DNA from: Umbilicaria muhlenbergii
Taxonomy: Eukaryota > Ascomycota > Lecanoromycetes > Umbilicariales > Umbilicariaceae
Length of the DNA stretch: 64,000 bases
Assembly (NCBI GenBank): GCA_000611775.1
Contig: KK106983.1
Span: 5,337,818 to 5,401,817, forward strand
Reading direction: 5' to 3'
Shown here: positions 33,701 to 44,501 of the stretch, one piece after another
Layout: each line of letters starts with the position of its first letter
Numbering within the stretch: the first letter of the stretch is position 1
Notes under the pieces: generated by a model
What the model was told of the DNA's origin: nothing
The model's input: the letters and a program-made list of their open reading frames with translations, nothing else
Database searches by the model: none
Program-made: the position numbers and the translations under genes

Positions 33701-35226
33701 TGCAGAAGAGATGCGGAATCTTGTTGGCCGATACGCCGCCTTCTCCTTTGTTGCCTTTACGATGATGATCATGGCTCTAGTCTGGAGTTTAATAGTCTGC
33801 TGGAAGTTGACACTCATAGGTCTGACTAGCGCTCCTCTCATGTATGCAATTACGAGAGGATTTCAAGCCGTGAGTGGGAAGTGGGAAGGGAAAAGCAACG
33901 ATGCCGCCGAAGCTGCAGGCTCAATTTTTATAGAAACATTTGGAAATATCAGGACGGTCAGGGCCTTGACTTTGGAAGGGTATTTTCACAAGAAATACGC
34001 CAAAGCTACGGATAAAGCTATGATGGTTGGCCTAAGAAGATCGGCTTATTCGGGGCTATTCTATGGCCTCTCAGATTCAGGCGTCATTTTTGTCACAGGT
34101 TAGTGTCTGCCAGTCTCTACCGAGCTCAACAATTAACATGTGTATAGCACTCATATTCTATTACGGCGCTGTCCTTGTAGCTTCTCGGCAATTCAGCACC
34201 CAAGCGATCCTGACTGTCGTCTCAATGCTGCTTTTCAGCGTTTCTAACATTAACGCCATCGTTGCGTTCAGTAAGGTTCCTCCGTGGTCACTCAATGGAC
34301 CTCCAGCGCTAACTGGTCCTATAGTACCCCAAATGAACTCTTCCCGGGACACCGCCACCCGCCTCCTTCGTCTCTCAAACCTCCCTCTCGGATCCTCTCA
34401 CGAACATATCGGCCAAGTCCGACTCTCCAACATCGGCCCCATAATGTTTCAAAACCTAACCTTCCACTACCCCTCCCGGCCCACACTCCCAGCCCTCGCC
34501 AACATAACCCTAACCATCCACCCCAACACCAGCATCGCCATCGTCGGCTCCTCCGGCTCCGGCAAATCCACAATCGCAAGCCTCCTAGTAGGTCTCTACC
34601 CCCCCTCCCCCCTCTCCTACACCGACCTCTCCCCCGCCACCCTCACGATCAACGGCCGCGACATCCGCAGCCTCCACATGCCCACTATCCGCAACCTCAT
34701 CGCCATCGTGCCTCAAACACCCGTCCTCTTCCCCGCCACCATCGCCGCAAACATCACCTACGGCCTGCCCGAAACCTCCCCCTTCGTCTCCCCCTCCGCC
34801 ATCTGCGCCGCCGCCCAAGCGGCCGGCATCGACGACTTCATCTCCAGCTTGCCCGAAGGCTACAACACCCACGTCGGCGACGGGGGCGCCGGCCTCAGCG
34901 GCGGACAAGCGCAACGGATCGTCATCGCGCGGGCGTTGGTGCGGAGGCCGCAAGTCTTGGTGCTGGACGAGGCGACGAGTAGTCTGGACGGCGAGAGCGC
35001 GGAGGTGGTGAGGAGGACGGTGAGGGGATTGGTGGGGAAGAGGGGGATGACTGTTGTGGTTATCACGCATGCGAGGGAGATGGTGGAAGTTTGTGAGAGG
35101 GTTGTTGTGGTCGAGAAGGGGGCGGTGGTGCAGGAGGGGGGGTTTGATGAGTTGATGGGGAGGGGGGGGGCATTGAGGCGGTTGTTGGGTGAGGGTGGGG
35201 AGGTGGGGGGTGACGTGGGGGGGTGA
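30781..35226 (+). CDS. Ste6-type ABCB full transporter (probable a-pheromone exporter)
   Basis: Five exons: 30781-31298, 31349-32012, 32067-34098, 34148-34270, 34325-35226 (1412 aa). Order TMD1-NBD1-TMD2-NBD2. NBD1 has Walker A GSSGSGKSTLGN, signature SGGQKQR, Walker B ILVLDEATSALD and ITHD. NBD2 has GSSGSGKSTIAS, LSGGQAQR, VLVLDEATSSLD and ITHA; its switch histidine is present. A linker of about 200 residues, Ser/Pro-rich, joins NBD1 to TMD2. This layout and the motifs fit the fungal Ste6 clade, whose yeast member exports the farnesylated a-factor; other ABCB peptide or drug exporters cannot be ruled out. The last exon shows the window's strongest codon-skew flip, near 34910. Start 30781 or 30823 are both possible. 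Confidence 0.82.
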
Positions 35227-35593
35227 TGTGGGGGGAGGATGGAGTTTGGGGAGTTTGGAGTTCGTTTTGGAGGATGTCTTGGCTGGATATTTTGTATCGA
35301 GCGGATATGGAGGATGCAGCCAGGGGCCATACCGGATTGAGGAGGAGATAAGCTCTATTGTACAATATATCGGTTCTGCAGGTTCGCTCGAGGTCTTTTT
35401 CTCATCTGACGGTTATCTTTGCGGGCTTTGAAGCTCTACTGGCAGGAAGCTTTACTGTAGCAACATACAAATCTACAACTTCATCTCAATGATCACGAAG
35501 GAACGAGATTGGTCAAAGCTACTCGTTGATTTCGACATCATGAGGGGGTATCATTTGCTACGGAAAACGTTCAAAGTTACACCACGTGTTCGC
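35227..35593. other. Intergenic, convergent
   Basis: G-rich at the left end as a continuation of the ABC gene's 3' skew. No gene seen. Confidence 0.5.
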
Positions 35594-37915
35594 CTAAACC
35601 TTCCGTCGCTTGTTCGAAGGATTTCGCGTTCGCTCCTCGGAGGCCTTCAAGACCTCCACCGCGTCCTCCTCCAGCTCCTCCTCACTTGCAGAGCCCTCAT
35701 CTCCAACCAAAGTGACTGCCTCCTCCAAAAGATCGTCTAACTCGTCTCCTACAGCCAGCGACTCTGCATCATCGGACTCCACCTCCACTCCGCCATCCAC
35801 GTCGGCGAACCCTTCAAAATCATCGGCTTCGCCATCCGAGTCTTCGTCGGCGTCCTCGACATCATTCTCTAGAACGGAGGCATCTGTGACCTCCGTAGTC
35901 ACAGTCTCGTCATCTCGCTTTCTCTTCTTTCCCATCTCTCCAAGCCTTCCTTCCCGACCGTCGACGCCCTTTTCTACCGCGCCTTCTACAACTGGTGATG
36001 TGGTGAACCATGGGATTTTGCCCCGAATAAAGTCATTAAGAACCATTTTGGCAACTCCATCCACGTCTGCTTCTCCGCCTTTTAACAGTCTGCCGCCTTT
36101 TCTTGCGAGCAATTCGAGGAACTCGGTTGCGTTATTAAATCCTCTGACATCGTATGTTCGCTCGATGTGCTGAGGTTTTGTCTTCCTCAAGACTGCGGTA
36201 ATATACTGTTCCGGGTTTTCGACATTCTCGACCCGCACTACACCTCTGAGAAGGATGTCCTCTTCTGAATCGTTGTTGCTCGGTGGTACAACACCAGGAC
36301 AGTCAATCAAGTAGATTCGTTTCATTAACGTAATGTACTGCCAGATTTTGGTCTCCCCTGGTATTGGCGCTACCGTGCAGACCTTCTTTTTGCGGAGAGT
36401 ATTAATGATAGATGATTTGCCTGTGTTAGGATATCCTATGAAGCCCACTGAAATTTGTTTGCGATCCGAATGAAGCGAGGAGAATTGGCGCAGGAGCTGG
36501 ATTAGCGATCCCTTCCCGAAGGAATTGGTGATCGATGCATGAAATGCGAGAGTCGGATAATCTTTCGAGAGAGCACGAACCCAAGAGGCCTGAATATTGT
36601 CAGCTCAAAGCGTCACGTATTATGAAGCATGAATGTGTGAAGCATTACTAAGAGCATCTCCATCTTGCCACTACCAGTGCAGTAAAAGAGATGCTCAACT
36701 CAAACGAAACACACCCGAACCCTGTATGACAAGCTCTCCAAGACGGTGAACAGTCTACTCAGAGCTAAGATAGCTAAGAGCGGCGGGTAAGGGTTCAATA
36801 TACCAAAGTTGTAACAGACATACCCTCCAATGAAAAGCGCACGCATGATGCAGGAAGGAGCCTTGACTTAACGATGGAAAATCGCAAGCTCGGACGGGAT
36901 ATCAAGAGAATAAGCGGGATTTGGTAGACTTACAGCAACACCTGTAGGCACAAGATCGCATTTATTCAATACGAAGATGAGATGCTTGTGTGGCACTTCT
37001 TCCCGGATGTACTTCTCAACGCTCCTACACCGTGTACCAAGCGGATCTCGTGCGTCCAAGACATGTATGACAACATCCGAAGAGTCTATAACCTTATAGA
37101 GCTCATTCCAGATCCTCTTACTCTGCCCCTTTGAGAAAACCGGTTCCCTGGCTGTGCTCAGAGTAGCCTCCTCAGGAGCCGCTTCTCCAGCTTGGTCCTC
37201 CACCCCAGACGTCCCGCTAAGCAGCTTCGCTTGTTCGAGGAGATCCAAGTAGGTGTCATGCATTTTGACCGTCTCCCCAGCGAGGTCCTCCAGGGAACCA
37301 ACACCGAGCTTGACACGTTTCCTTTGTGCCTTAGGCCCGAACGTTTCACCGAACGGAGAAGATTCCACTGCTATTTTGGCTTGGTGTTGTTTCAGACCGT
37401 TCTTGCCTTGCCCGTCACGGATAAGACTCATTGGCAACTTGTTGGTCTTGAGGAGGACCTGGTATGGATCCGAAGCTCGCTCTGCCATGGCTTCTCGAAA
37501 AGAGTTCAACGCGTCCTGGCTCTAGAAACTGTAAGCAGTCACAATCACTATGGTTACAGGTTGCGTGAAGTTTACTTACAATAACCCGGGTATTCCCAAA
37601 CCATTTGCGATTTGGTTCAATCCGAGCCTTTGGGAGTTCTCGCGATTGAAACGATGCCGCCTTCGTGACCTTGCCTGCAGCGTTTCGTTGCGCTTTGCCA
37701 TCTTTGAACATATTCAAAGTCTTCACTTTCTTGGCCGACCTGGAAACGCATATCAGCAAGCGACTCGGGTTCCCAGGACCATATCCTCTTAGAGATACCA
37801 GGATCGCTGTGGCATACCGATAAAAGTTCTCTCCCTTCACCTTGACATTGCCCATGCCATCCCCCACCTTCCCCTGCCTCTCCTTCCTTGCTGCTTCCTT
37901 CTTACCGGTACCCAT
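35594..37915 (-). CDS. nog2: Nucleolar GTP-binding protein 2 (60S assembly GTPase)
   Basis: Four exons: 37818-37915, 37580-37739, 36934-37521 and 35594-36589 (613 aa). The N-terminal NGP1NT domain includes [19 protein letters not shown] and [20 protein letters not shown]. The GTPase is circularly permuted: G4 (LNKCDLVP) precedes G1 ([14 protein letters not shown]) and G3 (DCPGV), as in the YlqF/YawG family. The C-terminal region is acidic and ends in a basic nuclear signal (NPSNKRRKV). Nog2 binds pre-60S particles at the nucleolus and is exchanged for Nmd3 before export. The third intron (36590-36933, 344 nt) is unusually long for this window. Confidence 0.94.
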
Positions 37916-39118
37916 GTTGAATGTGGGCTTTGGGCCACGGGATGCTCTGTTGGTATTCCGAATGTACGTTCGAATTGCAAAAGAGCGTTGCGTTGGAGTT
38001 CAAGAGTTTCATGAAATATTCTCGGTTATGATTCTTGGCGCCAAGAAAACAGAAAACTGCCGGTCTGAACCCTGGTCGGGTACCAGGTGAGCGCCGCCCT
38101 ACGGTCGCGCGACCGAGGGTGATCCTAGGTACACTCTCGTCAGGAACGACTACGTTTCCCTCTCACATCTCTTTCACCAAGTTTCTCTTCAGACGATGAC
38201 AGCAGAGAGCTTAAGTTATCATTGAGCCGTGATCAGTCTCTGAACTCTAAACTAAGCTAGGTGAAACAGAAGATGGATCATGATCTGACTGTGACAACTA
38301 CTCCCTCACTTTCCTCTAGGTCATTAATCATAATATTCTTCAACATGCGAGTACACATGCTCTCATCTCTGCGCCATCTCATACACAGCTCAAATTGATG
38401 AACTCCTCTGGTAGCTGTGATCACCGCCAACAAGTCTCAACACACTTATATGCTTCAAACTTCAAAAACAGCATTCCATATCAGTCCCATCGGACAATGT
38501 TCCAGATGTGGCTACCCATTAAATCATGGAAACATAGAGATGATGCTCCCAAACTTAAGACTAGTGATCCTATCAATCAATGAGTGCAATGATTCACAAG
38601 GAGCTGAGGCACATGGCTGTAAGAGTACGTTGTAGAATGCTGAAATCAGGTTTCATGACCTAAGCAACTCTAACCGGAAGCTATGAGGCACAAGCTGATC
38701 TATACAGGTGATCGGCGTATTAGTAAGGTAGTAGTAGTGCGGTGGTTTTGAATTTCGAAGACATAATGAATCTTGATCTTCTATCGTGAGCTCAAGACTT
38801 GAAAGGCAATGTGTGAAGGATTGATCTGAATCCGGCCGGGAGCTTCCTGATCCAACAATTGATACCGAGATTGCGCATTGCTCCATTCGAACTTTAGGAG
38901 TGGAAGGATGAGCTCACCCAGCTCGCTCGCTAAAAGCGGCAGCCCTAGGAGAGCCTCGGCCACGACCGAGCTCGGGGAAGATTTCTGTATTTTTCCATGC
39001 CAAGGTTTCTCGTAAGCGACACATTGGCAGAAGACCGAGACGGACAAGAAGGAATGATTGAAAGGCTGGTGCATGCTCGAGGGACCCTTTCATCAACGAT
39101 ACAGTCTCCTCAATCGTC
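37916..39118. other. Shared upstream region of two divergent genes
   Basis: 1.2 kb between nog2 and the mS26 gene. I find only short unsupported frames. Confidence 0.45.
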
Positions 39119-40036
39119 ATGCTTCCCCTACCTACTTCCCGTTGCATTCGAGGCAGTCTGCGAAGACAAGCTACAATCCAGGCCTTAAGTCGATCCTTCA
39201 CGTCATCATCTACCAGCCATCAAGTTATCCCTCCAGAGTCCCCTAAATTCATCGAAGTACCACGACTCCTCCAACCACAAGCGCCTGCAAAGCCGCGGAT
39301 CAAGGGCGTACTTCCTGTACCTCGAGAGATCTTTCCACCTGGAAGCAGAGACAAGACGTCACCAGAGTACTTGGCCGCTGTCACACCAGAATCTACGGGA
39401 GAAAAAGATCTGTCACTGGTGGATCCCTCGACCGTGGGATATGTGACCTGGAAGGCACGTCAGGCTGCCAGCAGACGACGAAACCTACGCGAAGGGTTGG
39501 TGGAGTTGCGTTATCGAAAGCGGCTTTCAGATAGGCAGATTGCCGCTCGGAGTGCGTATAAACGTGCAGAGCATGAGCGATTGACTCGTCAACCTGAGAG
39601 AGAAGACGAACGCTTGACGAATCCTACGGTCACACAGGCTCTGAGGCCTTCGAAGACGGAGATTCTACAAGATCCTGATCACGAGGCACGCATGGCAGAG
39701 AAGCGGGCCAGGGTCGTGGCGAAAGAGGCGGAAAAGGTGGAAGAACGGCGGAACGCGTTACATTCGCTCTACATGCACGCTCGGGGTTTCATAACTACCG
39801 AGGCACAGCTCAAAGCAGAGGTTGACCGAGTGTTTGATGATCTGGATCAATGGACGAACGCTGAAGTCCAGGGACACAATGTGTGGAACCTGGGTACACC
39901 GGAGACTGTGCAGCAGAAGTTGAGCAGAGTGAACAGGACGGGAAAGAATGCATTGGACTACAATCAGGGCTATGCCGCGCTCACCACGAAGAGGGAGAAG
40001 AGGATTGCCGAGGAGCTGACGGGTGGGAAGATGTGA
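39119..40036 (+). CDS. Mitochondrial small-subunit ribosomal protein mS26 (Pet123 family)
   Basis: Single exon, 305 aa. The N-terminus is a typical matrix-targeting sequence (MLPLPTSRCIRGSLRRQATI, rich in Arg and Ser, no acids). Then PRIKGVLPVPREIFP, a motif of fungal Pet123/mS26, STVGYVTWKARQAASRRRNL, and a long helical basic region (EARMAEKRARVVAKEAEKVE ERRNAL, split for length). The C-terminus includes GHNVWNLGTPETVQQ and ALDYNQGYAALTTKREKRIA. Pet123 is a mitoribosome-specific small-subunit protein. The length fits the fungal family. Confidence 0.82.
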   Translation: MLPLPTSRCIRGSLRRQATIQALSRSFTSSSTSHQVIPPESPKFIEVPRLLQPQAPAKPRIKGVLPVPREIFPPGSRDKTSPEYLAAVTPESTGEKDLSLVDPSTVGYVTWKARQAASRRRNLREGLVELRYRKRLSDRQIAARSAYKRAEHERLTRQPEREDERLTNPTVTQALRPSKTEILQDPDHEARMAEKRARVVAKEAEKVEERRNALHSLYMHARGFITTEAQLKAEVDRVFDDLDQWTNAEVQGHNVWNLGTPETVQQKLSRVNRTGKNALDYNQGYAALTTKREKRIAEELTGGKM

Positions 40037-41463
40037 AGCAACTCTTCTGTCGGTTGCCCTCGTTCACATGTACTATATTTCGAAAAGAGCTTGATACCAA
40101 TCAACACTTTGTTGCGGGGCTTGTCCACATTCAGTGTGAGGCATTTTCCTTTGCCGCTGGAACTCGCGATGAAATACTCGTACACTAGGCCGACGTCGAG
40201 CTACATGCTCCACTATATACGATGTGGGTCGGCACCATCGCACCTGCTTCACGGCATCTGCTTTCCAGAGTCCAACCAGCGAGGTGGGTAAGGACGCGTG
40301 ATGAGGGTGACGCAAGCCGGGTACTACTGACCCCGAATACGTGGATAGGCTGCCAGATCTACCGCATTGCCTTTGCGCACGCGACATGCAATCCGGCTAT
40401 CAGCATTCACACGTTTTGAAAGATATGGGCTGTATGAGCTTAGCTCGTGACTAAGCTCAGAACCAAACTGTTTAGTTTGTGTGAGTGCACGGTACTCGAC
40501 GCACCAATCCATTACGGAATGGGGACTTTGATCCGAACAATCGAGCCATCCTGCTTCTGAAAAACGACTCCACGTTTGAACCCCGGTCCGAATATTTATA
40601 GAAGCTCATCCGAGCTTACCGGTAGCTTAATTCAACCGCAGCGCGGTCCGCGGGACAGTGGCTTTTCGCACAGCTCCAGTGTGGAGATGGAACGAATTCA
40701 ACAGCGCTGCGGGCCATTGGCCGAGCATCTCACTACCATTCGTGCATATCATGGTGTGTCGTTTTAGTTATAACCCAACGTTTCCCATTCATTCAATCTT
40801 ACGATGGCATCGAACCGAAGCAAGGAGAGCCGCTGCGGAGTAATGGGAGTAATGTGTTTCGGACAACGGGACTGCAGATCTTTCATGTGAAATCAGAGGA
40901 ATACGGATACGAGAGGCTCCTCAGGCTAATTTACTTGGCAGATCAGAAGCCTTCCCCGCATTCCAGTCCTGTGATACAACTTACGGCTTCTTGTGGAACG
41001 GAGCCCTCTCTCAACCTTTTCTTGCTTGTGATTTTGGTCCCTCGCAATGGCGATCAAAAGGCGATTTCATCTATTACATACCTTGCATGGCTTGGCGGAT
41101 CTCGGGCTGGCCTGCGGTTGGCCGTGACAGTTGTGGTGACTTGCTTCCTGAATCATGTTTCTCGTCAATTCAGGTCTTTCTCGAAGAGATATAGCAGCCA
41201 AAAATAGAAGCATACCACAAGCTGCACTCAATTGACCCTTTCATTTCCATGAGTATACCCGGGTACGAGGGGCGTCCTTCTACCGTACAGGTATCATGGC
41301 CCGCGACTTCCTTCCAGCATCCAATCACGGCTTCTTGCATGCGAACTGTTTGATGTGAATTCTTTCCCTTTTCCCCCGATGACCGACGTCATGTGGAGTC
41401 TCATGACCATCTGTTTGTGAAGTGAGAATTCCTATTAGTCAAAACATTCAAGTCCATCCGATC
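40037..41463. other. Intergenic region, 1.4 kb
   Basis: Long tandem gap upstream of the secreted-protein gene. The longest frame (40854-41207) has no family features. Such long promoters are common before developmentally regulated secreted-protein genes, but no element is proven. Confidence 0.45.
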
Positions 41464-41469
41464 TATAAA
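41464..41469 (+). promoter_or_regulatory. TATA box of the But2-domain gene
   Basis: TATAAA at 41464-41469, 130 bases before the start codon at 41599, a normal fungal TATA-to-ATG spacing. It supports strong or regulated expression. Confidence 0.5.
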
Positions 41470-41598
41470 GGCAGGAACATCTCTCGTCCTAGGATGGCAC
41501 ACAACTTGGAAGACAGCATCCATCTCGACATCGACCCATCAACGAGGAAGAGCGTTTCCAATTCCATTCCATTCTCCATTGCTTGAAACTCTACCATC

Positions 41599-42679
41599 AT
41601 GAAGACGACACTCCTCGCCACAGCGGCCCTCGTGGCAACTGCCAATGCCTTCGTCGCCCGCACCAGTACATGCTGCTTTGGTCTGGCCGCTTCCGGCACC
41701 GGAGCCACTGCCGGAACAGTCGGCCAACTCAGTGACGGCCAGAATCGAGTCGGCGGCGGCCTCCCACCAGCCTCCTACTGCATCGACTCCACCGGTGCAA
41801 TCACCGACAGCACGTGAATCCCCCCTCCATCTTCCCCCCCCGCCCACCCCATCCACAGCAGACGAACTGACCCTTTCCCAGTGGCAGAAGCTGCATCACC
41901 ACACCCCCCACCTCCCAATTCCAATGCGACGTCGGCGCCCCCTCCGAGCCCGGCTTCTCCATCGCCTGCGACGGCACCGTCTCTCTAAACGGCAATTCCC
42001 ACTTCTACGAATGCCCGACCGGCGAGAACAACGAATACAACATCTACGTGACCGCGCCCGCGGGCCAAGACGGCTGCGTCGAGATCGCCCTCGCAGCGTC
42101 AAGTTGCCAGAGCGGGTGTCCGGCTCCCGCTCCGAAAACCTGCCCCGCTGCGCTGACGGGGAATTGGCAATACCCGCACCTGATCGTCCCGGTTTCCAGC
42201 ACCTCTCCTACTACTGCGGCGGGGACTTCTTATAATGGCACCGTCACCCCGACGACGTCTTCGATTTTTAACTTTGATATCCCAACCGACTATGCTGGCA
42301 AGACTTGCTCGCTGGTGTTCCTGCTCCCGGAGCACTCGCAGCTGCAGACTTCGGCGTATAGTCTCAGTGGCAGTGGGGCGATTGATTTTGCGGAGTTGAG
42401 TGGCCCAGCGACGGAGAGTACTACCTACGCGAATGCGCCGGGTGTGGCGACCGACTATGGGGTTACGACTGTGGTGCCGGGGGGGAGTTATACGATCGCT
42501 ACGTTTGCGTGTCCGGCGGGGGAGAGGGTGGGGTTTGAGTTGAAGAGTAGTGGTGGGACTAGTTTGGATTATTTCCAGGATTATAATCCGGCGCCGTGAG
42601 TTGTTGCTTTTGTTCGATGCTTGGTTGTAGTGGTTGCTAACGATGGTGCAGGATTGGGCTTTATATTACGAGCTGCTGA
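41599..42679 (+). CDS. Secreted But2-domain cell-wall protein
   Basis: Three exons: 41599-41813, 41882-42595 and 42652-42679. Residues 1-17 (MKTTLLATAALVATANA) are a clean signal peptide. The mature protein begins FVARTSTCCFGLAASG and contains paired cysteines (CCFG, RSCITTPPTSQFQCDVG, FYECPTGENNEYNIYV). After a spacer SCQSGCPAPAPKTCP comes a beta-rich But2-type C-terminal domain (YPHLIVPVSS, CSLVFLLPEHSQLQTSAYSL, ending NPAPIGLYITSC). Fungal proteins of this type are extracellular and wall-associated; some were found as ubiquitin-like partner (But2) homologs. Intron 1 shifts frame, so the middle of the protein is easily lost. Codons move from C-ending to G-ending near 42330. Confidence 0.85.
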
Positions 42680-43233
42680 ACCGATTTTTCTGGAAAGACC
42701 TGGGCATGTTCGGGTTGCGGATACTGGATGCATCTTTGCCGTCTGGATCCGTTAACTACGTTCCTGTCACGACCCGTTATGAACGGTCGTTCTTTCGGTT
42801 TTAGGGAGTTGGGAAAAGTAGGGGTTGGGGAAACGATGCATTCATGTGGTTAATAAAAGTCTTTTGATGATGGTGAAGCATGGCTATTTAGTTCATGTAT
42901 GATATTTTTCTTGGTAATGACATCCATACGTTTGTTAGGGAACTATCACAATCTCCATGTGCTTCCCTTAATTTGGTGGCAACATGTTCATTTTGCCTGC
43001 TAAAATACTGATATCATGCATCGTGGATCTCATTGCGCATTACCATCTAACCGACCGTCCTCCGACAAAATCCCCCGTCCAAAGAAGCCTTCGGAAGCAA
43101 CTCGGCACTCGAAGACTTGCTTTCGCGAAGCTAGCAGTCGAGCACAAGAAGAAAAGAAAGGTACAAAGTAACTTCTACCGCAGAAAGCAAAATCATACTG
43201 CGGAGTGTGCCCCATCCCATCGACACAACTCCA
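42680..43233. other. Intergenic, convergent 3' ends
   Basis: AT-rich 3' flank of the But2 gene, then the end of the peptide gene on the other strand. No gene recognised. Confidence 0.45.
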
Positions 43234-43593
43234 CTACTTCTCATAAGGCAACAACATCCTCCCCAACGACCACGCGCGCTTCCGCACACCCACTGGCTGC
43301 TCCCGAGACTTCGACGAGGTGGGAAGGGCGTCGACCGGATGGAACGTGCCAGCGTTATCCGGGTCGATGCAGTCAATCGGATCGATCAAAGAGACAGGTG
43401 GTTCGCACTGAGAATTAACAAATCAGTACCAACAAAACAACGCAGACGTCCGCATGCATGTATGTTGCAGGTAATAGAAGGGAGGATTATAAGGGCAACA
43501 TACCTCGCCCGACCCAGCGCCAGGAAGAGCCATAGTGAGGATAAGGAACTGGAACAGCACGAGCAGGATGCGGGAGATGAGCGGGAGATGCAT
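43234..43593 (-). CDS. Putative small secreted peptide precursor with Kex2-like site
   Basis: Two exons, 43504-43593 and 43234-43407 (87 aa), joined in phase 0 across a 96-nt GT-AG intron. Exon 1 encodes a signal-peptide-like N-terminus (MHLPLISRILLVLFQFLILT MALPGAGSGE, split for length). Exon 2 encodes a short acidic region with two Cys (CEPPVSLIDPIDCIDPDNAG), then TSSKSREQPVG, a dibasic VRKR site and a 13-residue C-terminal peptide AWSLGRMLLPYEK. This is the layout of Kex2-processed fungal peptides or small effectors. I know no homolog. Support is the signal peptide plus a consistent splice; a longer 5' end is possible. Confidence 0.5.
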
Positions 43594-44501
43594 CGTCGCT
43601 TTCTTTCTTCTATCCCTGATTCTTATCGAACCGCGGGAGGGTATGCGAAGAGTGTGTGGGATCTGGAGCTAGAGGAAGTGGCGGAGAAGGGTGGCGACAC
43701 CTGTGATGAGAAGGAGGACGCAAGTGAAGAGGCCCGGTTGATTGGACATCACTGGTGAGCTGTTGGAGCGATGGAGTTGAGGGTCGGGGACGTAGGATTC
43801 AAGGGAGGATTCAGGCCAGCTGTCTCGCAGGTAGAGAAGCACCAATTGTAGTTGAAACCCGCAATGAGAAGGTCAAGGTGGAGCTTCCTTAGTAGGTAAG
43901 AAACAGTCTTCAATCGCACCTGCCGGATGCACGAATCATATAGAACGTTGATACGAGTATTGCTAAGGGAAACAGCCAGTGCTTTATATCCCTCCACCTG
44001 ACCACTGGTGTGACACAGTCCTGCCACCTCCCAGCCTGATGAACGAGTGACAAGAAACAAGATGGTGGGCAACAATGCGGCGCAGACAAGCACGCTGGGG
44101 CCATGAGGCCGCCTGTATTTGCGCCATTTACTTCCTCAGGGTTCGCGACACCGGACCGGGGCGCAGTGCGTTTCGGGTTTGACATGGGCGCGAACAGGCC
44201 TGAGGGATTCGTCATCATCAGGCAAGGACTAAACAGTTTCAGGCGTCGCATCGAATCCAAATTGTGAATTATTAGGAATTTGTACAACATTATGACGGAG
44301 TTACGGTACGCTCGTCGGTGAATTAAGTATCTATCTCGGTGAATCGGTTAACACCAACAACGACCAAAACTCGACCCCCTGGCACCCATGAACGCCGCCG
44401 ACGCTGTAAGCCGCGAGGTTCCGAGATCTTCCTACACCCAATACACGAAGAGGAATATCTACGTCTATACCGCATTGGCCAATCCTACACCCAAGGAGTA
44501 C
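43594..44501. other. Intergenic between tandem minus-strand genes
   Basis: 0.9 kb; promoter of the peptide gene and 3' region of the ABCG gene. No supported gene. Confidence 0.45.

Noticed and set aside
40854-41207. 117-codon plus-strand frame upstream of the But2 gene
   Set aside because: Hydrophobic and basic patches without a family signature; likely chance.
30781-43593. Mating-pheromone module joining the Ste6-type transporter and the small peptide gene
   Set aside because: The peptide lacks a CAAX prenylation motif and is 8 kb away beyond unrelated genes, so linkage is not supported.
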